Notes: generated from the letters alone by a model not told the origin. Shown: positions 42,670 through 54,398, counted from the stretch's first letter. The stretch: DNA of 64,000 nucleotides from Halomonas sp. 54_146 (GCF_001507855.1 NZ_LGEN01000034.1:1-64000); one strand, 5' to 3'. Program-made: numbers and translations.

Positions 42670-44025
42670 ATGCGCGATGATGAAAAACATACTAACAACG
42701 AAGAACAGCTACTATATCTTCAGAAGCTTTTAGACACGCCAGATACAACAGCGCTGAAAGCATTTTTCGTTGAATTAGATATTTTAGCCATTGCGCGAAC
42801 ACTTGAATCTTTTCCAGCTAAAACCCGCGACTCTCTCTGGGAATTTATTCCTGAAGACTTACTAGGCGAGGTGCTCGCTGAAGTTGACGAAGATATTCGT
42901 GCTGATTACATCGAGGATTTATCGGCCAGCGATGTAGAGCAAATTGTTAAAGGCCTGGACGCTCAAGAAGTTGCTGAAGTGCTGGATGTGGCTGACGAGG
43001 CCATCAAAACCAGCGTTTATGCCAGCCTAGACCAGGATATTCGCGCGCAGGTTGAGAACCTTCATGCCTATGAAGATGATGTGGTCGGGCGCTACATGGA
43101 CCCCGAAACCGTTAACGTCAAACAAGGCGTTTCGTTAGAAGCGGTGCAACGCTATATTCGCATCCATCGCCTGCTTGACGATGAGTCGCAGCAAATCATG
43201 ATTACCGATAAAAATAAGCGTTTGCTCGGCACCTTGACCCTAATTGATTTAATCAAACAACCACAAGACGCCGTGGTTGATGATTATATGGATGATTTCT
43301 TTACCCTAAATGACCAAATGAAAGTCAGTGATGCCGCCGTATTATTGCGCTCTAAAGAACTTCACTTTGTGCCCGTATGCGATAGCGATGGGTTATTGGT
43401 CGGGCAGCTCAACTCTGCTGACGTATTAGAAATCACCCAAGATAATGCTGACATGACGTTAAAGCATATGTCGGGCGTCAGTAATGAAGAGGAAGTCTTT
43501 ACCCCCATTACCCGCAGCGCAAAAAGTCGCGGCGTTTGGCTGGGCATTAATTTACTGACGGCCTTTTTAGCGGCCTTCGTGATTGGGCAATTTGAAGCCG
43601 TGCTGGATCAAATTGTTGCATTAGCCATTTTAATGCCGGTGGTGGCAAGCATGGGGGGCATTGCCGGCAGCCAAACCTTAACAGTGGTCATACGCGGTTT
43701 GGCACTTGGCCAGCTCGCTGGCAACAACAAACGGTGGCTTTACAATAAAGAGCTGTGGGTGGGTATGAGCAACGGTTTGGTTTGGGCGTTAGTGGTCGGC
43801 TTAATTTCCTATATCTGGTTTAGCGACCCCTTGATTACGCTGGTGATCACCCTGGCTATTTTCATTAACATGAGCCTTGCCAACTTATCTGGCGTGTTGA
43901 TCCCCATGGTATTAAAAAAGCTGAAGATTGACCCTGCGTTATCTGGCGCGGTGATTTTAACCACGGTTACCGATGTGGTCGGCTTTCTGTCTTTTTTGGG
44001 ACTGGCGACGCTGATTATTTTATGA
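42670..44025 (+). CDS. mgtE: Magnesium transporter MgtE
   Basis: MgtE is a Mg2+-gated Mg2+ channel of the inner membrane. The 451-residue protein has the acidic N domain (superhelical repeats LLGEVLAEVDEDIRADYIEDLSASDVEQIVKGL), a CBS pair (about 140-255: VGRYMDPETVNVKQGVSLEAVQRYI, VDDYMDDFFTLND) and five membrane helices in the last 170 residues, including ILMPVVASMGGIAGSQTLTVVIRGLALG. Acidic residues of the N and CBS domains are expected to sense cytosolic Mg2+. An intrinsic terminator follows. Confidence 0.96.
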   Translation: MRDDEKHTNNEEQLLYLQKLLDTPDTTALKAFFVELDILAIARTLESFPAKTRDSLWEFIPEDLLGEVLAEVDEDIRADYIEDLSASDVEQIVKGLDAQEVAEVLDVADEAIKTSVYASLDQDIRAQVENLHAYEDDVVGRYMDPETVNVKQGVSLEAVQRYIRIHRLLDDESQQIMITDKNKRLLGTLTLIDLIKQPQDAVVDDYMDDFFTLNDQMKVSDAAVLLRSKELHFVPVCDSDGLLVGQLNSADVLEITQDNADMTLKHMSGVSNEEEVFTPITRSAKSRGVWLGINLLTAFLAAFVIGQFEAVLDQIVALAILMPVVASMGGIAGSQTLTVVIRGLALGQLAGNNKRWLYNKELWVGMSNGLVWALVVGLISYIWFSDPLITLVITLAIFINMSLANLSGVLIPMVLKKLKIDPALSGAVILTTVTDVVGFLSFLGLATLIIL

Positions 44026-44100
44026 CCAACCCACATTATCGAGGCAGGTGAGACACCGCTCTATTCGCCCGCTAACATTTAACCGATGCTATGATATTGC

Positions 44101-44124
44101 GCCCCGCCTGTGCGGGGCTTTTTT
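44101..44124 (+). terminator. Intrinsic terminator after mgtE
   Basis: A perfect 7-bp stem GCCCCGC (44101-44107) with GCGGGGC (44112-44118), loop CTGT, is followed by six T, just before the next gene. Confidence 0.95.
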
Positions 44125-44158
44125 ATGTTGCCCGTTTCCCATATTAATAGAGGCTCGC

Positions 44159-44899
44159 ATGCTCCCCGATTACTCCGCCACTGCTTGGGTACTCATCGTA
44201 TTTGCCGTTTACCTGACCGGCGTTTCAAAAGGTGGCTTTGCGGGCGGTTTTGGCACACTTTCCGTACCGCTAATGGCGCTGGCGATTAGCCCGACCCAAG
44301 CCGCAGGTTTATTGCTGCCGCTGCTATTGGTGATGGATGTGTTTGCAGTAAAAGCGTGGCGGGGAAAGCAGTCAAATGCCGAAATCTGGCGGTTTATTCC
44401 AGGGCTTTTCATTGGTGTCACGGTCGGCACGCTGCTGTTTGGCAGTTTAAGTGAGCAGGGTGTTCGGCTGGTATTGGGCGTGATTTCCATCGTTTTTGCA
44501 GCCTATATGCTGCTCAAACCGGTCGCTAAAAAGCCCATCTCTACCCGCTGGGCACTGCCAGCGGCCAGCGTCTGTGGCTTTACCAGCTTTATTGCCCACG
44601 CAGGCGCGCCGCCAATGAACATGTACTTAATGCCGCGCAAACTTTCTAAAGAGACCTTTATTGCCACCTGCACCATTGCCTATGCCGTGGTCAATGTCAT
44701 TAAACTGGGCCCGTACGTGTGGCTTGGCGAGGTGAATATGACCAGCGCCTGGGCGTCGCTACTGCTGGTGCCCATCGCCTGGATCGGTGTGCGCAACGGG
44801 CTGTGGCTGCAAAGCCGTGTTAACGAGGCGCTGTTTTACCGCCTAGTGATCCTGGCCATGTTTGTGGTGGGCGTTAATTTGATCTGGCAGGCGATCTAA
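44159..44899 (+). CDS. TauE/SafE family membrane protein (predicted sulfite/anion exporter)
   Basis: This is a 246-residue integral membrane protein with about eight helices. The N-terminal signature GVSKGGFAGGFGTLSVPLMAL and its degenerate second repeat CGFTSFIAHAGAPPMNMYLMPRKLS are typical of TauE/SafE. Members move sulfite, sulfoacetate or other small organic anions; the substrate here is unknown. GAGG lies 5 bases before the ATG. The upstream open frame (from 44048) crosses the mgtE terminator and is not used. Confidence 0.9.
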   Translation: MLPDYSATAWVLIVFAVYLTGVSKGGFAGGFGTLSVPLMALAISPTQAAGLLLPLLLVMDVFAVKAWRGKQSNAEIWRFIPGLFIGVTVGTLLFGSLSEQGVRLVLGVISIVFAAYMLLKPVAKKPISTRWALPAASVCGFTSFIAHAGAPPMNMYLMPRKLSKETFIATCTIAYAVVNVIKLGPYVWLGEVNMTSAWASLLLVPIAWIGVRNGLWLQSRVNEALFYRLVILAMFVVGVNLIWQAI

Positions 44900-44921
44900 T
44901 TCGCTTGGGGAAACGGCCTGC

Positions 44922-45605
44922 TTACGGGTTTCTCGGTCGCCAGTCTAAGCGCTGCCAGCCTTCAACACTCGCCACTTCCGCGAGCACTGGGTCCGGGTTG
45001 ACCGCCACCGGGCAATCCACATGCTGCAACAGCGGTAGGTCGTTGCGGGAATCCGAGTAGAAGGTGGTGTGGCTAGGGGTGATCTGCTGTTCGGCCAGCC
45101 ACTGTTTTAAACGCAGCACCTTGCCGCCACGATACGAAAAAATGCCTTCGCTGCCGCCGGTATAGCGTGCGTCTTCATTAACGCCATGCTCCACGCTCAG
45201 CTCTACCGCCAGCACGTGCTCAATACCCAGGGTAACGGCAACAGGCTCGACTAAGTGGCGAGACGAGGCGGAAATAAGCACCAACGTATCACCCGCCTGG
45301 CGGTGGGTGTCCAAGCAGGCCCAGGCTTGGTCAAAAATGCGCGGCTGCAGGTGGGTGGCGACAAAGCGCTCAACCTCTTTTTGCACATCTTTCACCCTCC
45401 GCCCCCGCAGCGGCGCTAGGGTCATGGCTAAATACTCTTCCAGCTTCAGCTTGCCGGCGCTATACGCCCGCTGCATCTGCTCTGCGCGCGCCATAAAAGC
45501 CTCGGCATTGCTGACCCACCCTTGCTCTATCATCCATAAATTCCAGCGGTCGCTGCAGTCTCCATCCAGCAGGGTATTATCAAGATCAAACAGGGCCAGG
45601 CGCAT
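44922..45605 (-). CDS. HAD-IB family hydrolase (phosphoserine-phosphatase-like)
   Basis: This is a haloacid-dehalogenase-fold phosphatase of 227 residues. Motif I is LFDLDNTLLDGD (Asp7 nucleophile, Asp9 acid), motif II VLISASSRH, motif III the Lys in YRGGKVLRL, and motif IV FYSDSRNDLPLL. The small alpha cap after motif I fits subclass IB (SerB/CicA type). The substrate is not determined. AAGGAG lies 7 bases before the ATG; the frame upstream is open but unused. It diverges from pxpA. Confidence 0.9.
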   Translation of the reverse strand: MRLALFDLDNTLLDGDCSDRWNLWMIEQGWVSNAEAFMARAEQMQRAYSAGKLKLEEYLAMTLAPLRGRRVKDVQKEVERFVATHLQPRIFDQAWACLDTHRQAGDTLVLISASSRHLVEPVAVTLGIEHVLAVELSVEHGVNEDARYTGGSEGIFSYRGGKVLRLKQWLAEQQITPSHTTFYSDSRNDLPLLQHVDCPVAVNPDPVLAEVASVEGWQRLDWRPRNP

Positions 45606-45745
45606 GGTGGCACTCCTTTCATCGCGGGTTGGCGGCGCGTAGAGTATGCCAAAGGTGATGACAAGACGATGACGCAGACCAAAATCACCGCGCAAAGGCG
45701 TTAACATCGCCATAAGTTCATCTGCCAATAGAGACAGGAGTCGTT

Positions 45746-46504
45746 ATGGCCATCCCAATCCCACTGCTCAACTGCGATATGGGCGAAAGTTTCGGCAACT
45801 GGACCATTGGGCTAGATGCTGAGGTGATGCCCTATGTTGACTGTGCGAATATCGCCTGCGGCTTCCACGCCTCTGACCCCCACGTAATGCGCCGCACCGT
45901 CAAGCTGGCCGTGCAGCATAATGTGCGTATTGGCGCGCACCCTGGCTACCCGGATTTGATGGGCTTTGGGCGGCGCTCAATGGCCTGCTCGCCGGAAGAA
46001 GCGGAAGATATGGTGCTCTACCAAGTGGGTGCCTTGGCGGGCATTTGCCAAGCGGAAGGCACCCAGCTGAGCTACATCAAACCTCACGGGGCGCTGTACA
46101 ACGACATGGCCGCCAACCCGGCGCTACTTGAAGGCGTCATGCGCGCAGTGCGGGCTTACGACCCCAGCCTGCCGCTAATGATGATGTCTACCGCCGACCC
46201 CGAGCCGCACCGCGAATTAGCGGCCAAGATGGGCATTACCCTGTGGTTCGAGACGTTTGCTGATCGCGCTTATGACGCTAACGGCCACCTGGCTTCACGG
46301 CGTTTACCGAACGCCGTGCACCACGACCAAAACACCATCGTCAATCAGGCCATTATGCTGGCCAAAGGTGAGCCGCTCACCGCACTCGACGGCACGCCGC
46401 TGCCGTTAGCCTGCGACACCTTATGCGTTCACGGCGACAACCCAGAATCGGTGGCCGCCGTGCGCGCCATTCGCGAGGCCTTTCAGGCGCTGGAGCAGGC
46501 GTGA
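45746..46504 (+). CDS. pxpA: 5-oxoprolinase subunit A (LamB/YcsF family)
   Basis: PxpA works with PxpBC in the ATP-dependent opening of 5-oxoproline (pyroglutamate) to glutamate. The 252-residue protein starts with [13 protein letters not shown] and has [50 protein letters not shown] and [11 protein letters not shown], all family hallmarks. CAGGAG lies 5 bases before the ATG. It is first of the pxpABC operon and overlaps pxpB. Confidence 0.96.
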   Translation: MAIPIPLLNCDMGESFGNWTIGLDAEVMPYVDCANIACGFHASDPHVMRRTVKLAVQHNVRIGAHPGYPDLMGFGRRSMACSPEEAEDMVLYQVGALAGICQAEGTQLSYIKPHGALYNDMAANPALLEGVMRAVRAYDPSLPLMMMSTADPEPHRELAAKMGITLWFETFADRAYDANGHLASRRLPNAVHHDQNTIVNQAIMLAKGEPLTALDGTPLPLACDTLCVHGDNPESVAAVRAIREAFQALEQA

Positions 46505-47250
46505 AACCGACACCACGTAATCAAGAAGTACGCATTAAAATACGTATTGAAACCGCCGCCATGGACGCCCTGATGGTGCGTTTGTTCGACACTATCGACG
46601 AAACCAATATGGCCTGGGTCATCGCCGCCGACCAAACGCTGCGCAAGGCCTTTGGCGCTGCATTAATTGACCTAGTGCCCTCTTACACCACGTTATTAGT
46701 GCATTACGACTGCCAGCAGATGAACCACACTGAGGCTCTCAAGCTGATTAACAAAACGCTTTCAGGCCTCACCCCTGCGGATACCATCGACAGCACCCAG
46801 GCCGGTGAGCTGCACGAAATTCCCGTGTGGTACGACGAAAGCGTCGGCCCCGAACTGCCCGTGGTCGCCAAGCGCGCAGGCGTAAGCGTCGGCGAGCTGA
46901 TTCAGCAGCACTGCAACCATGATTATTGCGTGTTCGCACTGGGTTTTGCCCCCGGCTATGGCTTTATGGGTTTGGTGGATGAAGCCATCGCCACCCCACG
47001 CTTGAAAACACCGCGCCGCAAAGTCGCTGCCGGCAGCGTAGGCATCGCCGACCGCCAAACCGCGATCTACCCGCTGCTTTCACCGGGCGGCTGGAATATT
47101 CTAGGCCGCACCCATGTGCCGTTGTTCGAGTACGCCAAGCGCGGTGATCCGCTGTTTCGCCCCGGCGACAAGGTGCGCTTTAAAGCGATCTCCCGCGCGG
47201 AGTTTGAGGCAAACGGCGGTGATACCACGCCAATGGAGGAGCGCCCATGA
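46501..47250 (+). CDS. pxpB: 5-oxoprolinase subunit B
   Basis: This 249-residue protein of the carboxyltransferase-domain (allophanate hydrolase subunit 1) family has [49 protein letters not shown] and [29 protein letters not shown]. It starts at GTG, overlapping the pxpA stop (GTGA), with GGAG upstream. The N-terminal 20 residues are more divergent than the rest. It forms a complex with PxpC. Confidence 0.94.
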   Translation: MKPTPRNQEVRIKIRIETAAMDALMVRLFDTIDETNMAWVIAADQTLRKAFGAALIDLVPSYTTLLVHYDCQQMNHTEALKLINKTLSGLTPADTIDSTQAGELHEIPVWYDESVGPELPVVAKRAGVSVGELIQQHCNHDYCVFALGFAPGYGFMGLVDEAIATPRLKTPRRKVAAGSVGIADRQTAIYPLLSPGGWNILGRTHVPLFEYAKRGDPLFRPGDKVRFKAISRAEFEANGGDTTPMEERP

Positions 47251-48197
47251 GCCAAGTTGCCATAACTGAAACGCGCAAAGGCATGGTGGTAAAACAAGCG
47301 GGGCCACTGGCGTTGATACAAGATGCCGGGCGCTTTGGCGTCGGCCATTTAGGGGTGACTCAGGGCGGCGCTGCAGACTGGATTTCTTTTCGCTGGGCCA
47401 ACTGGCTGCTGGGCAACGCGCTAGACAGCGCCGCTTTAGAAATCGTCATGGGCGGCGGCTTAAGCTTTGAAACCGAAAGCGAAGTGCACCTAGCGTTGGC
47501 CGGCGCTGATTTAGACGCCCAGCTGGATGGCAAGCCACTCGCTCCGAACGTCAGTTTTCAACTGCTGCCCGGCCAGCGCCTGGTGTTTCGCCAGCCGCGC
47601 CACGGCCTGCGCGCCTACCTCGCCTTTCCTGGGGGGTTGAATGCGCCGGAAGTGCTCGGCAGCCGCGCCTGCACCGCCCGCGAGCAATTAGGCGGCCTGC
47701 ATGAAGATGGCAGGCCATTGAAAGTGGGCGACCGCCTAACCTGGAAGGGCACTGCCCCGGCGGTGCGGCGTCTTCCTGAAGGCCAAGGCCCGCACATGCC
47801 AGCGTCAGGCTGCCGGTTACCCATCGTGCTCGGTTCGCAAATCGCCTCCTTCAGCGGCCGCACGCTTTTTCAAGCGTTCAATCAGCCCTGGAAAGTAGAT
47901 AGCCGCGCTGACCGCATGGGCGTGCGGCTCACTGGCCCCGGCCTGCATGGCTCACTCACGGGCATTATTTCGGAAGGCATTCCGCTAGGTGCCGTACAGA
48001 TACCGCCAGACGGCCAGCCCATCGTGCTGATGAACGACCGCCAGACGATAGGCGGCTACCCGCGCCTAGGTGCCCTCACCCCCATCGCCTGCACCATGCT
48101 TTCCCAGTGCCTGCCCGGCACCGAGGTCTGGCTAACGCCCGTTAGCGCCAGCCAGGCACAGGATGACTACCGAAAGCAGCTAACGGTTTGGCGTTAA
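47247..48197 (+). CDS. pxpC: 5-oxoprolinase subunit C
   Basis: This biotin-dependent-carboxyltransferase-like (allophanate hydrolase subunit 2) protein has 316 residues. It contains LALIQDAGRFGVGHLGVTQGGAADWISFRWAN, RAYLAFPGGLNAPEVLGSRACTARE and SDRMG-like ADRMGVRLTGP, then IPLGAVQIPPDGQPIVLMNDRQTIGGYPRLG. It overlaps pxpB by 4 bases (ATGA) behind a GGAGGAG site. Its last 18 bases overlap the convergent symporter gene, so no terminator separates them. Confidence 0.95.
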   Translation: MSQVAITETRKGMVVKQAGPLALIQDAGRFGVGHLGVTQGGAADWISFRWANWLLGNALDSAALEIVMGGGLSFETESEVHLALAGADLDAQLDGKPLAPNVSFQLLPGQRLVFRQPRHGLRAYLAFPGGLNAPEVLGSRACTAREQLGGLHEDGRPLKVGDRLTWKGTAPAVRRLPEGQGPHMPASGCRLPIVLGSQIASFSGRTLFQAFNQPWKVDSRADRMGVRLTGPGLHGSLTGIISEGIPLGAVQIPPDGQPIVLMNDRQTIGGYPRLGALTPIACTMLSQCLPGTEVWLTPVSASQAQDDYRKQLTVWR

Positions 48198-49682
48198 AGG
48201 ACGACGCCTTTTGCTCAGCTCTTCTGAGATGGCCGATAAGAAAGCATCTGCCGTGGCTTCATGCGGTTTAGTCATCAGGCTAACGCCGACAAATAGCGCA
48301 CTTGCCACCACAATGCCCCACACGCCTGCGGGTAATCCCAGCAGTGAATTACCCGTCGCGTACATCAACAGCACAAAGGCGCTGGTGCCCACCACACTTA
48401 CCAGCGCCCCGGCAGCGGTGCCTCGTTTCCAGTAAAACGCGCCGATAATGGCGGGCACCATGGCCACTAAGCCCGACGATGCCGCAACAGAGAGCACGGC
48501 AATAAGGTCTAACTGCAGCTCGGCAAACCCCAGTGCCATCAGCGCAATCACGGGCACAACAAACTTGCCCACCAGCAGTTGGCGCTTTTCACTGACATTA
48601 GGTTTGATATTGGCATAAACATCGCGGGAGACCATGGAGGCTAACGTCAGCATGATCGAATCAATAGTAGAGATAGCCGCTGCCATAATGCCGATCATCA
48701 CGATAACGCCTAACACGGGTGGCACAAACTCTGATGCCAACAGTGTGGGCGTGGCTAAATCGGCACGTTCAAGGCTGGGAAAAGCCGCCAAGGCAGAGAA
48801 GCCCCACAGCACAGAGACAAAGGTATAGATAAACCCAAACACCAAGAAACCAATCAGCATTTGACGCATTGAGCGCAGCGAAGCAGGCATAAACAAGCGC
48901 TGGCTAACTTGAGGGTTAGAAAGGCTAAAAAAGAACCACGGAATGGTTAACCCAAGGAAAGTAACGAAACTGAACAAGCCTGAACCTGGCACCGTTAATG
49001 ACTGAGGATGCTCCGTTGCCAGCGTATCGAATAACGCGCTAAAACCACCCAGCCCCTGAATGACCAAAAACGCCACCAGCGTTGAAGCCACAATCATCAT
49101 GATGGCCTGCAGCGAGTCGGTCCACATGACCGAACGAATGCCCGCAATATAAGAGAAGAAAATGGCGATCACCGTGGCTAGCACCACGCCGGTGGTAAAA
49201 GTCACCGCCCCACCGGTAATGCCTTGCAATAGATAACCGACCCCCGCGAGCTGAACCGCAGAATAGGGAATCAAAAAGATACAGCTAGCCATTGAGACAG
49301 CCATGGCAACCTGCTTGCTATGGTAGCGGTGGCCCAGCATCTCGCTTGGCGTCACATAACCAAATTTCTTGCCCACCGCCCAAAACTTAGGCCCAAAGAT
49401 CGCCACCAGCGAAACACCAGCAAAATAGATAATTTCAAACCCGAGCGCACCCACGCCACCGGCATAGGTCAGGCCTGCCAAGCCCACCATCATAAACGCG
49501 CTGTACGTGGTGGCACTGTAACTCAGCGCTGAGACAAAACCGTTCATCTGACGGTTGCCCAAAAAGTAGCCCGACATACTTTTTGAAGCACCTTCTGAAG
49601 CGCCTTGCCGCGATAGGATAGCAATGCCTAGGGCAATCACTAAGTAGATGGCAATCGACCACCAAATTAGCGACTCAGTCAT
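48180..49682 (-). CDS. Sodium:solute symporter (SSS family)
   Basis: This Na+-coupled importer has 500 residues and about 13 membrane helices. Family stretches include GYFLGNRQMNGFVSALSYSATTYSAFMMVGLAG, GPKFWAVGKKFGYVTPSEMLGHRYHS and IMAAAISTIDSIMLTLASMVSRD. The substrate is unknown; the position end-to-end with pxpABC makes 5-oxoproline or a related acid an attractive guess only. GAGG 9 bases upstream sets this ATG, 12 codons inside the longest frame. It overlaps the preceding small gene by 8 bases. Confidence 0.9.
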   Translation of the reverse strand: MTESLIWWSIAIYLVIALGIAILSRQGASEGASKSMSGYFLGNRQMNGFVSALSYSATTYSAFMMVGLAGLTYAGGVGALGFEIIYFAGVSLVAIFGPKFWAVGKKFGYVTPSEMLGHRYHSKQVAMAVSMASCIFLIPYSAVQLAGVGYLLQGITGGAVTFTTGVVLATVIAIFFSYIAGIRSVMWTDSLQAIMMIVASTLVAFLVIQGLGGFSALFDTLATEHPQSLTVPGSGLFSFVTFLGLTIPWFFFSLSNPQVSQRLFMPASLRSMRQMLIGFLVFGFIYTFVSVLWGFSALAAFPSLERADLATPTLLASEFVPPVLGVIVMIGIMAAAISTIDSIMLTLASMVSRDVYANIKPNVSEKRQLLVGKFVVPVIALMALGFAELQLDLIAVLSVAASSGLVAMVPAIIGAFYWKRGTAAGALVSVVGTSAFVLLMYATGNSLLGLPAGVWGIVVASALFVGVSLMTKPHEATADAFLSAISEELSKRRRPLTPNR

Positions 49683-49863
49683 CGCTGTGTTCCTCAAAAT
49701 CTTTAGTGATAAACACATTCAGGGCAATCACCGCTAACCCGGCACACGCCCAAAACAAAAAACTGCCATACCAGCGCGCCACGTCGCTCAACAGCGTGTA
49801 AGGCACCAAATAACACAGCAAAACCACCAGCCATACTAACCATATCCATTTACTGCGTTTCAC
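49675..49863 (-). CDS. Small two-helix membrane protein, symporter partner
   Basis: This 62-residue protein starts at GTG (MKRSKWIWLVWLVVLLCYLVPY) and has two membrane helices with an acidic end DFEEHSDD. Small proteins of this shape often precede SSS symporters (compare YhdT before PanF). The overlap of its stop with the symporter start suggests coupled translation. GAAGGGGA lies about 8 bases before the GTG. A second GGAGG-TGAAA-GTGAAACG start-like copy lies about 22 bases upstream, apparently a duplicated start region. Confidence 0.75.
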   Translation of the reverse strand: MKRSKWIWLVWLVVLLCYLVPYTLLSDVARWYGSFLFWACAGLAVIALNVFITKDFEEHSDD

Positions 49864-49908
49864 TTTTGCTTCCCCTTCGTTTCACTTTCACCTCCTTTAT
49901 ACAGCAAA

Positions 49909-49936
49909 AAAACCCGCATCCTAGGATGCGGGTTTT
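49909..49936 (-). terminator. Terminator downstream of katG
   Basis: A 13-bp perfect stem AAAACCCGCATCC (49909-49921) with GGATGCGGGTTTT (49924-49936) is followed by further T on the minus strand. The symmetric A/T ends could stop transcription from either side. Confidence 0.93.
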
Positions 49937-49972
49937 GCGGCGCTTATAAAACAGAAGAGCTAATAAACGCGA

Positions 49973-52170
<2,198 letters not shown>

Positions 52171-52290
52171 TTATTGCTTTATCTTGGCTGTCTTGGCTGC
52201 GTCCATCTTGGCTGCTTTACCAAGACAACTGACGATGAACGTCCTTAGCTAATGTCGTGCGTAGAAGTGTCGTTCGCAAAACAAAGGACG

Positions 52291-52390
52291 CTTCACTTCT
52301 TCATCTAATCCTTTACTTACCCATCTATTCTTTCGCTTACTTATCTACTCTTTCACTTACGTATCTAATGCTTTTCTTACTAACCTAATA
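52291..52390. repeat. 20-bp imperfect tandem repeat, five copies, upstream of katG
   Basis: The units start at 52291, 52311, 52331, 52351 and 52371; examples are CTTTACTTACCCATCTATTC, TTTCGCTTACTTATCTACTC and TTTCACTTACGTATCTAATG. The common pattern is YTTNRCTTAC-N-YATCTANTS. They lie in the 368-base spacer between the ABC exporter end and the katG start. A shorter TCTTGGCTG triplication (52182-52215) is nearer katG. I see no OxyR site or gene in the rest of the spacer. Confidence 0.9.
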
Positions 52391-52526
52391 CCTTTTTAAA
52401 GCAAATACGCCATAAGCACAATTTGCATTTTGCCACTGCTTCAATAGTTTTTTTACATCAAATATTCCGATCTGATAAATTTTTCGGTGTCATCATGGCA
52501 TCCAACTGCTGCAGTGCAGTGACATC

Positions 52527-54290
52527 TTATCGAACCGCGCCGAACTGCAACGCGGCTAAATGACGATAGAGCGCGCTGGTAGTAATCAATTCAGCGTGGC
52601 TGCCCGCCGCTACCAGCTTCCCACCCTCAAGCACTAGCAGGCGGTCAGCGGCAACGACCGTGGCCAGCCGGTGGGCGATGACAATGCTGGTACGCCCAAC
52701 CATTAGCCTGTCCAGCGCCTGCTGTACCAGCCGCTCGCTTTCTGCATCCAACGCGCTGGTGGCTTCATCTAACAACAGCACGGCAGGGTTTTTCAGCAGC
52801 GCCCGGGCAATCGCCAGCCGCTGGCGCTGGCCGCCGGAAAGCTGCACGCCACCGGGGCCAAGGGGGGTATCAAAGCCTTGGGGAAGCGCGTCGATAAAGT
52901 CTAGGGCGCTGGCATCCTGGGCGGCCATGCGCAATCGATCAATATCAGCGTCGGGGTCGCCGTAGCGCAGGTTGTCAGCCACCGTGCCGCTGAACAACAC
53001 CGGCTCTTGCGCCACTAGCCCCATAACACCGCGCAAGGCAGCCAGGTCTAAGGTGCGAATATCACTGCCATCCAGGGTAATGCGCCCTTGGCTCGGGTCA
53101 TAAAAGCGCAGCAGCAGCGCCAAAAGCGTACTTTTACCTGCCCCTGAAGGCCCCACCACCGCCACCCGCTCCCCAGGCTGAATATGCAGGTCAAACCCTT
53201 CAAGCGCTGGGGTTTCACGGCCGGGGTAGGTAAACGTGATGTTCTCCAGGGTAATTTCGCCGCGTGATGGCATGGGTAAGCCGTGTGGGTTCACGGGCGA
53301 CTGAATAGCAGGCTGGGTATCGAGCAGCTCCAATAAGCGCTCCGCCGCCCCCGCTGCGCGCTGCACATCCCCCGCTACTTCGGCCAAGGTAGCGATGGCC
53401 CCTGCCGCCAGCACGGCGTAAAAAATAAACGCTGAAAGCTCGCCCGCGCTCATGGTGCCGGCCAGCACCGCCTGACCACCCTGCCAGAGCATTAAGCCAA
53501 CCGCTGTGAACACCACCAGCATGGCGATACCAGTCAACCACGCGCGCTGCTGAGTGCGCTCTACGGCGCTGCCAAAGGCTTGCTCCACGCGCTGACCGTA
53601 GTGGGTTTTATCGACTGCTTCGTGGGTAAAGGCTTGAAGCGTTTTAATACCGCTTAGCGCCTCTTCCGCATAGCGGCCAAGTTCGGCCACGCGGTCTTGA
53701 CTGGTACGCGAAAGCCGCCGCACCCGGCGGCCGTACCACACAATCGGCAGCAGGGTAGCGGGAATGCCCACCAGCACCATCGCCGAGAGCCACGGCTGGG
53801 TCACCAGCATGAGCACCACCGCCCCCACCAGCATGACCAGATTACGCAGCGCCAGCGAGATTGATGAGCCAAACAGGCTTTGCAGTACGCTGGTGTCGGC
53901 GGTCAGCCGTGAGGCAATCTCGCCTGCGGCACGGCCGGCGCTTGCGCTTTCAAAAAAGCTGGGTTCCAAGGTGAGCAAATGATCAAACACGCGCTGGCGT
54001 AAATCTGCAGCCAAGCGCTCGCCAATCCAGGTCACTTGGTAGTAGCGCAGCGCGGAGGCAAACGCCAGCACGGCAACAACAACCAGCATCAAACCCAGCG
54101 TTTGGGCTAACGCCTGCTGATCCGCCGCTAAAAAACCGCGGTCAATCACTAGGCGCAGCCCATTGCCCAGCAGCAGCACGCTTCCCGAGGCCAATAGCAG
54201 CGCCAGGCCAGCCAGGGCTAACCGTAGCCGGTAAGGGCGCAGTAAACCCAGCAAGCGCAGCAGCACCCGGGGGTTGGGGCGTGGATTCAT
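52527..54290 (-). CDS. ABC exporter with fused membrane and ATPase domains (MsbA/LmrA type)
   Basis: This half-transporter of 587 residues is expected to dimerise and export lipids or drugs. The six-helix membrane domain covers about 1-320. The ATPase has Walker [37 protein letters not shown], signature [15 protein letters not shown], Walker B VLLLDEATSALD and the H-loop IAHRLAT. The substrate is not identifiable and no lpxK follows, so it need not be MsbA. It is transcribed away from pntB, with no partner gene. Confidence 0.9.
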   Translation of the reverse strand: MNPRPNPRVLLRLLGLLRPYRLRLALAGLALLLASGSVLLLGNGLRLVIDRGFLAADQQALAQTLGLMLVVVAVLAFASALRYYQVTWIGERLAADLRQRVFDHLLTLEPSFFESASAGRAAGEIASRLTADTSVLQSLFGSSISLALRNLVMLVGAVVLMLVTQPWLSAMVLVGIPATLLPIVWYGRRVRRLSRTSQDRVAELGRYAEEALSGIKTLQAFTHEAVDKTHYGQRVEQAFGSAVERTQQRAWLTGIAMLVVFTAVGLMLWQGGQAVLAGTMSAGELSAFIFYAVLAAGAIATLAEVAGDVQRAAGAAERLLELLDTQPAIQSPVNPHGLPMPSRGEITLENITFTYPGRETPALEGFDLHIQPGERVAVVGPSGAGKSTLLALLLRFYDPSQGRITLDGSDIRTLDLAALRGVMGLVAQEPVLFSGTVADNLRYGDPDADIDRLRMAAQDASALDFIDALPQGFDTPLGPGGVQLSGGQRQRLAIARALLKNPAVLLLDEATSALDAESERLVQQALDRLMVGRTSIVIAHRLATVVAADRLLVLEGGKLVAAGSHAELITTSALYRHLAALQFGAVR

Positions 54291-54368
54291 AGCGAGTGCT
54301 CAACAGAAAAGGGAAATTCGACCATAGCAGGAGTGCTGGCGGCGTGCACAGAACGCCATGTACAGAAC

Positions 54369-54398
54369 CAAAACAGCCCACGATCTCTCGCGGGCTGT
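54369..54398 (-). terminator. Intrinsic terminator after pntB
   Basis: ACAGCCC (54373-54379) pairs with GGGCTGT (54392-54398), extended by CG/CG across a mismatch, and is followed on the minus strand by TTTT. Confidence 0.8.

Noticed and set aside
52391-52526. OxyR operator upstream of katG
   Set aside because: I looked for the four spaced ATAG-type half-sites and could not find a convincing set.
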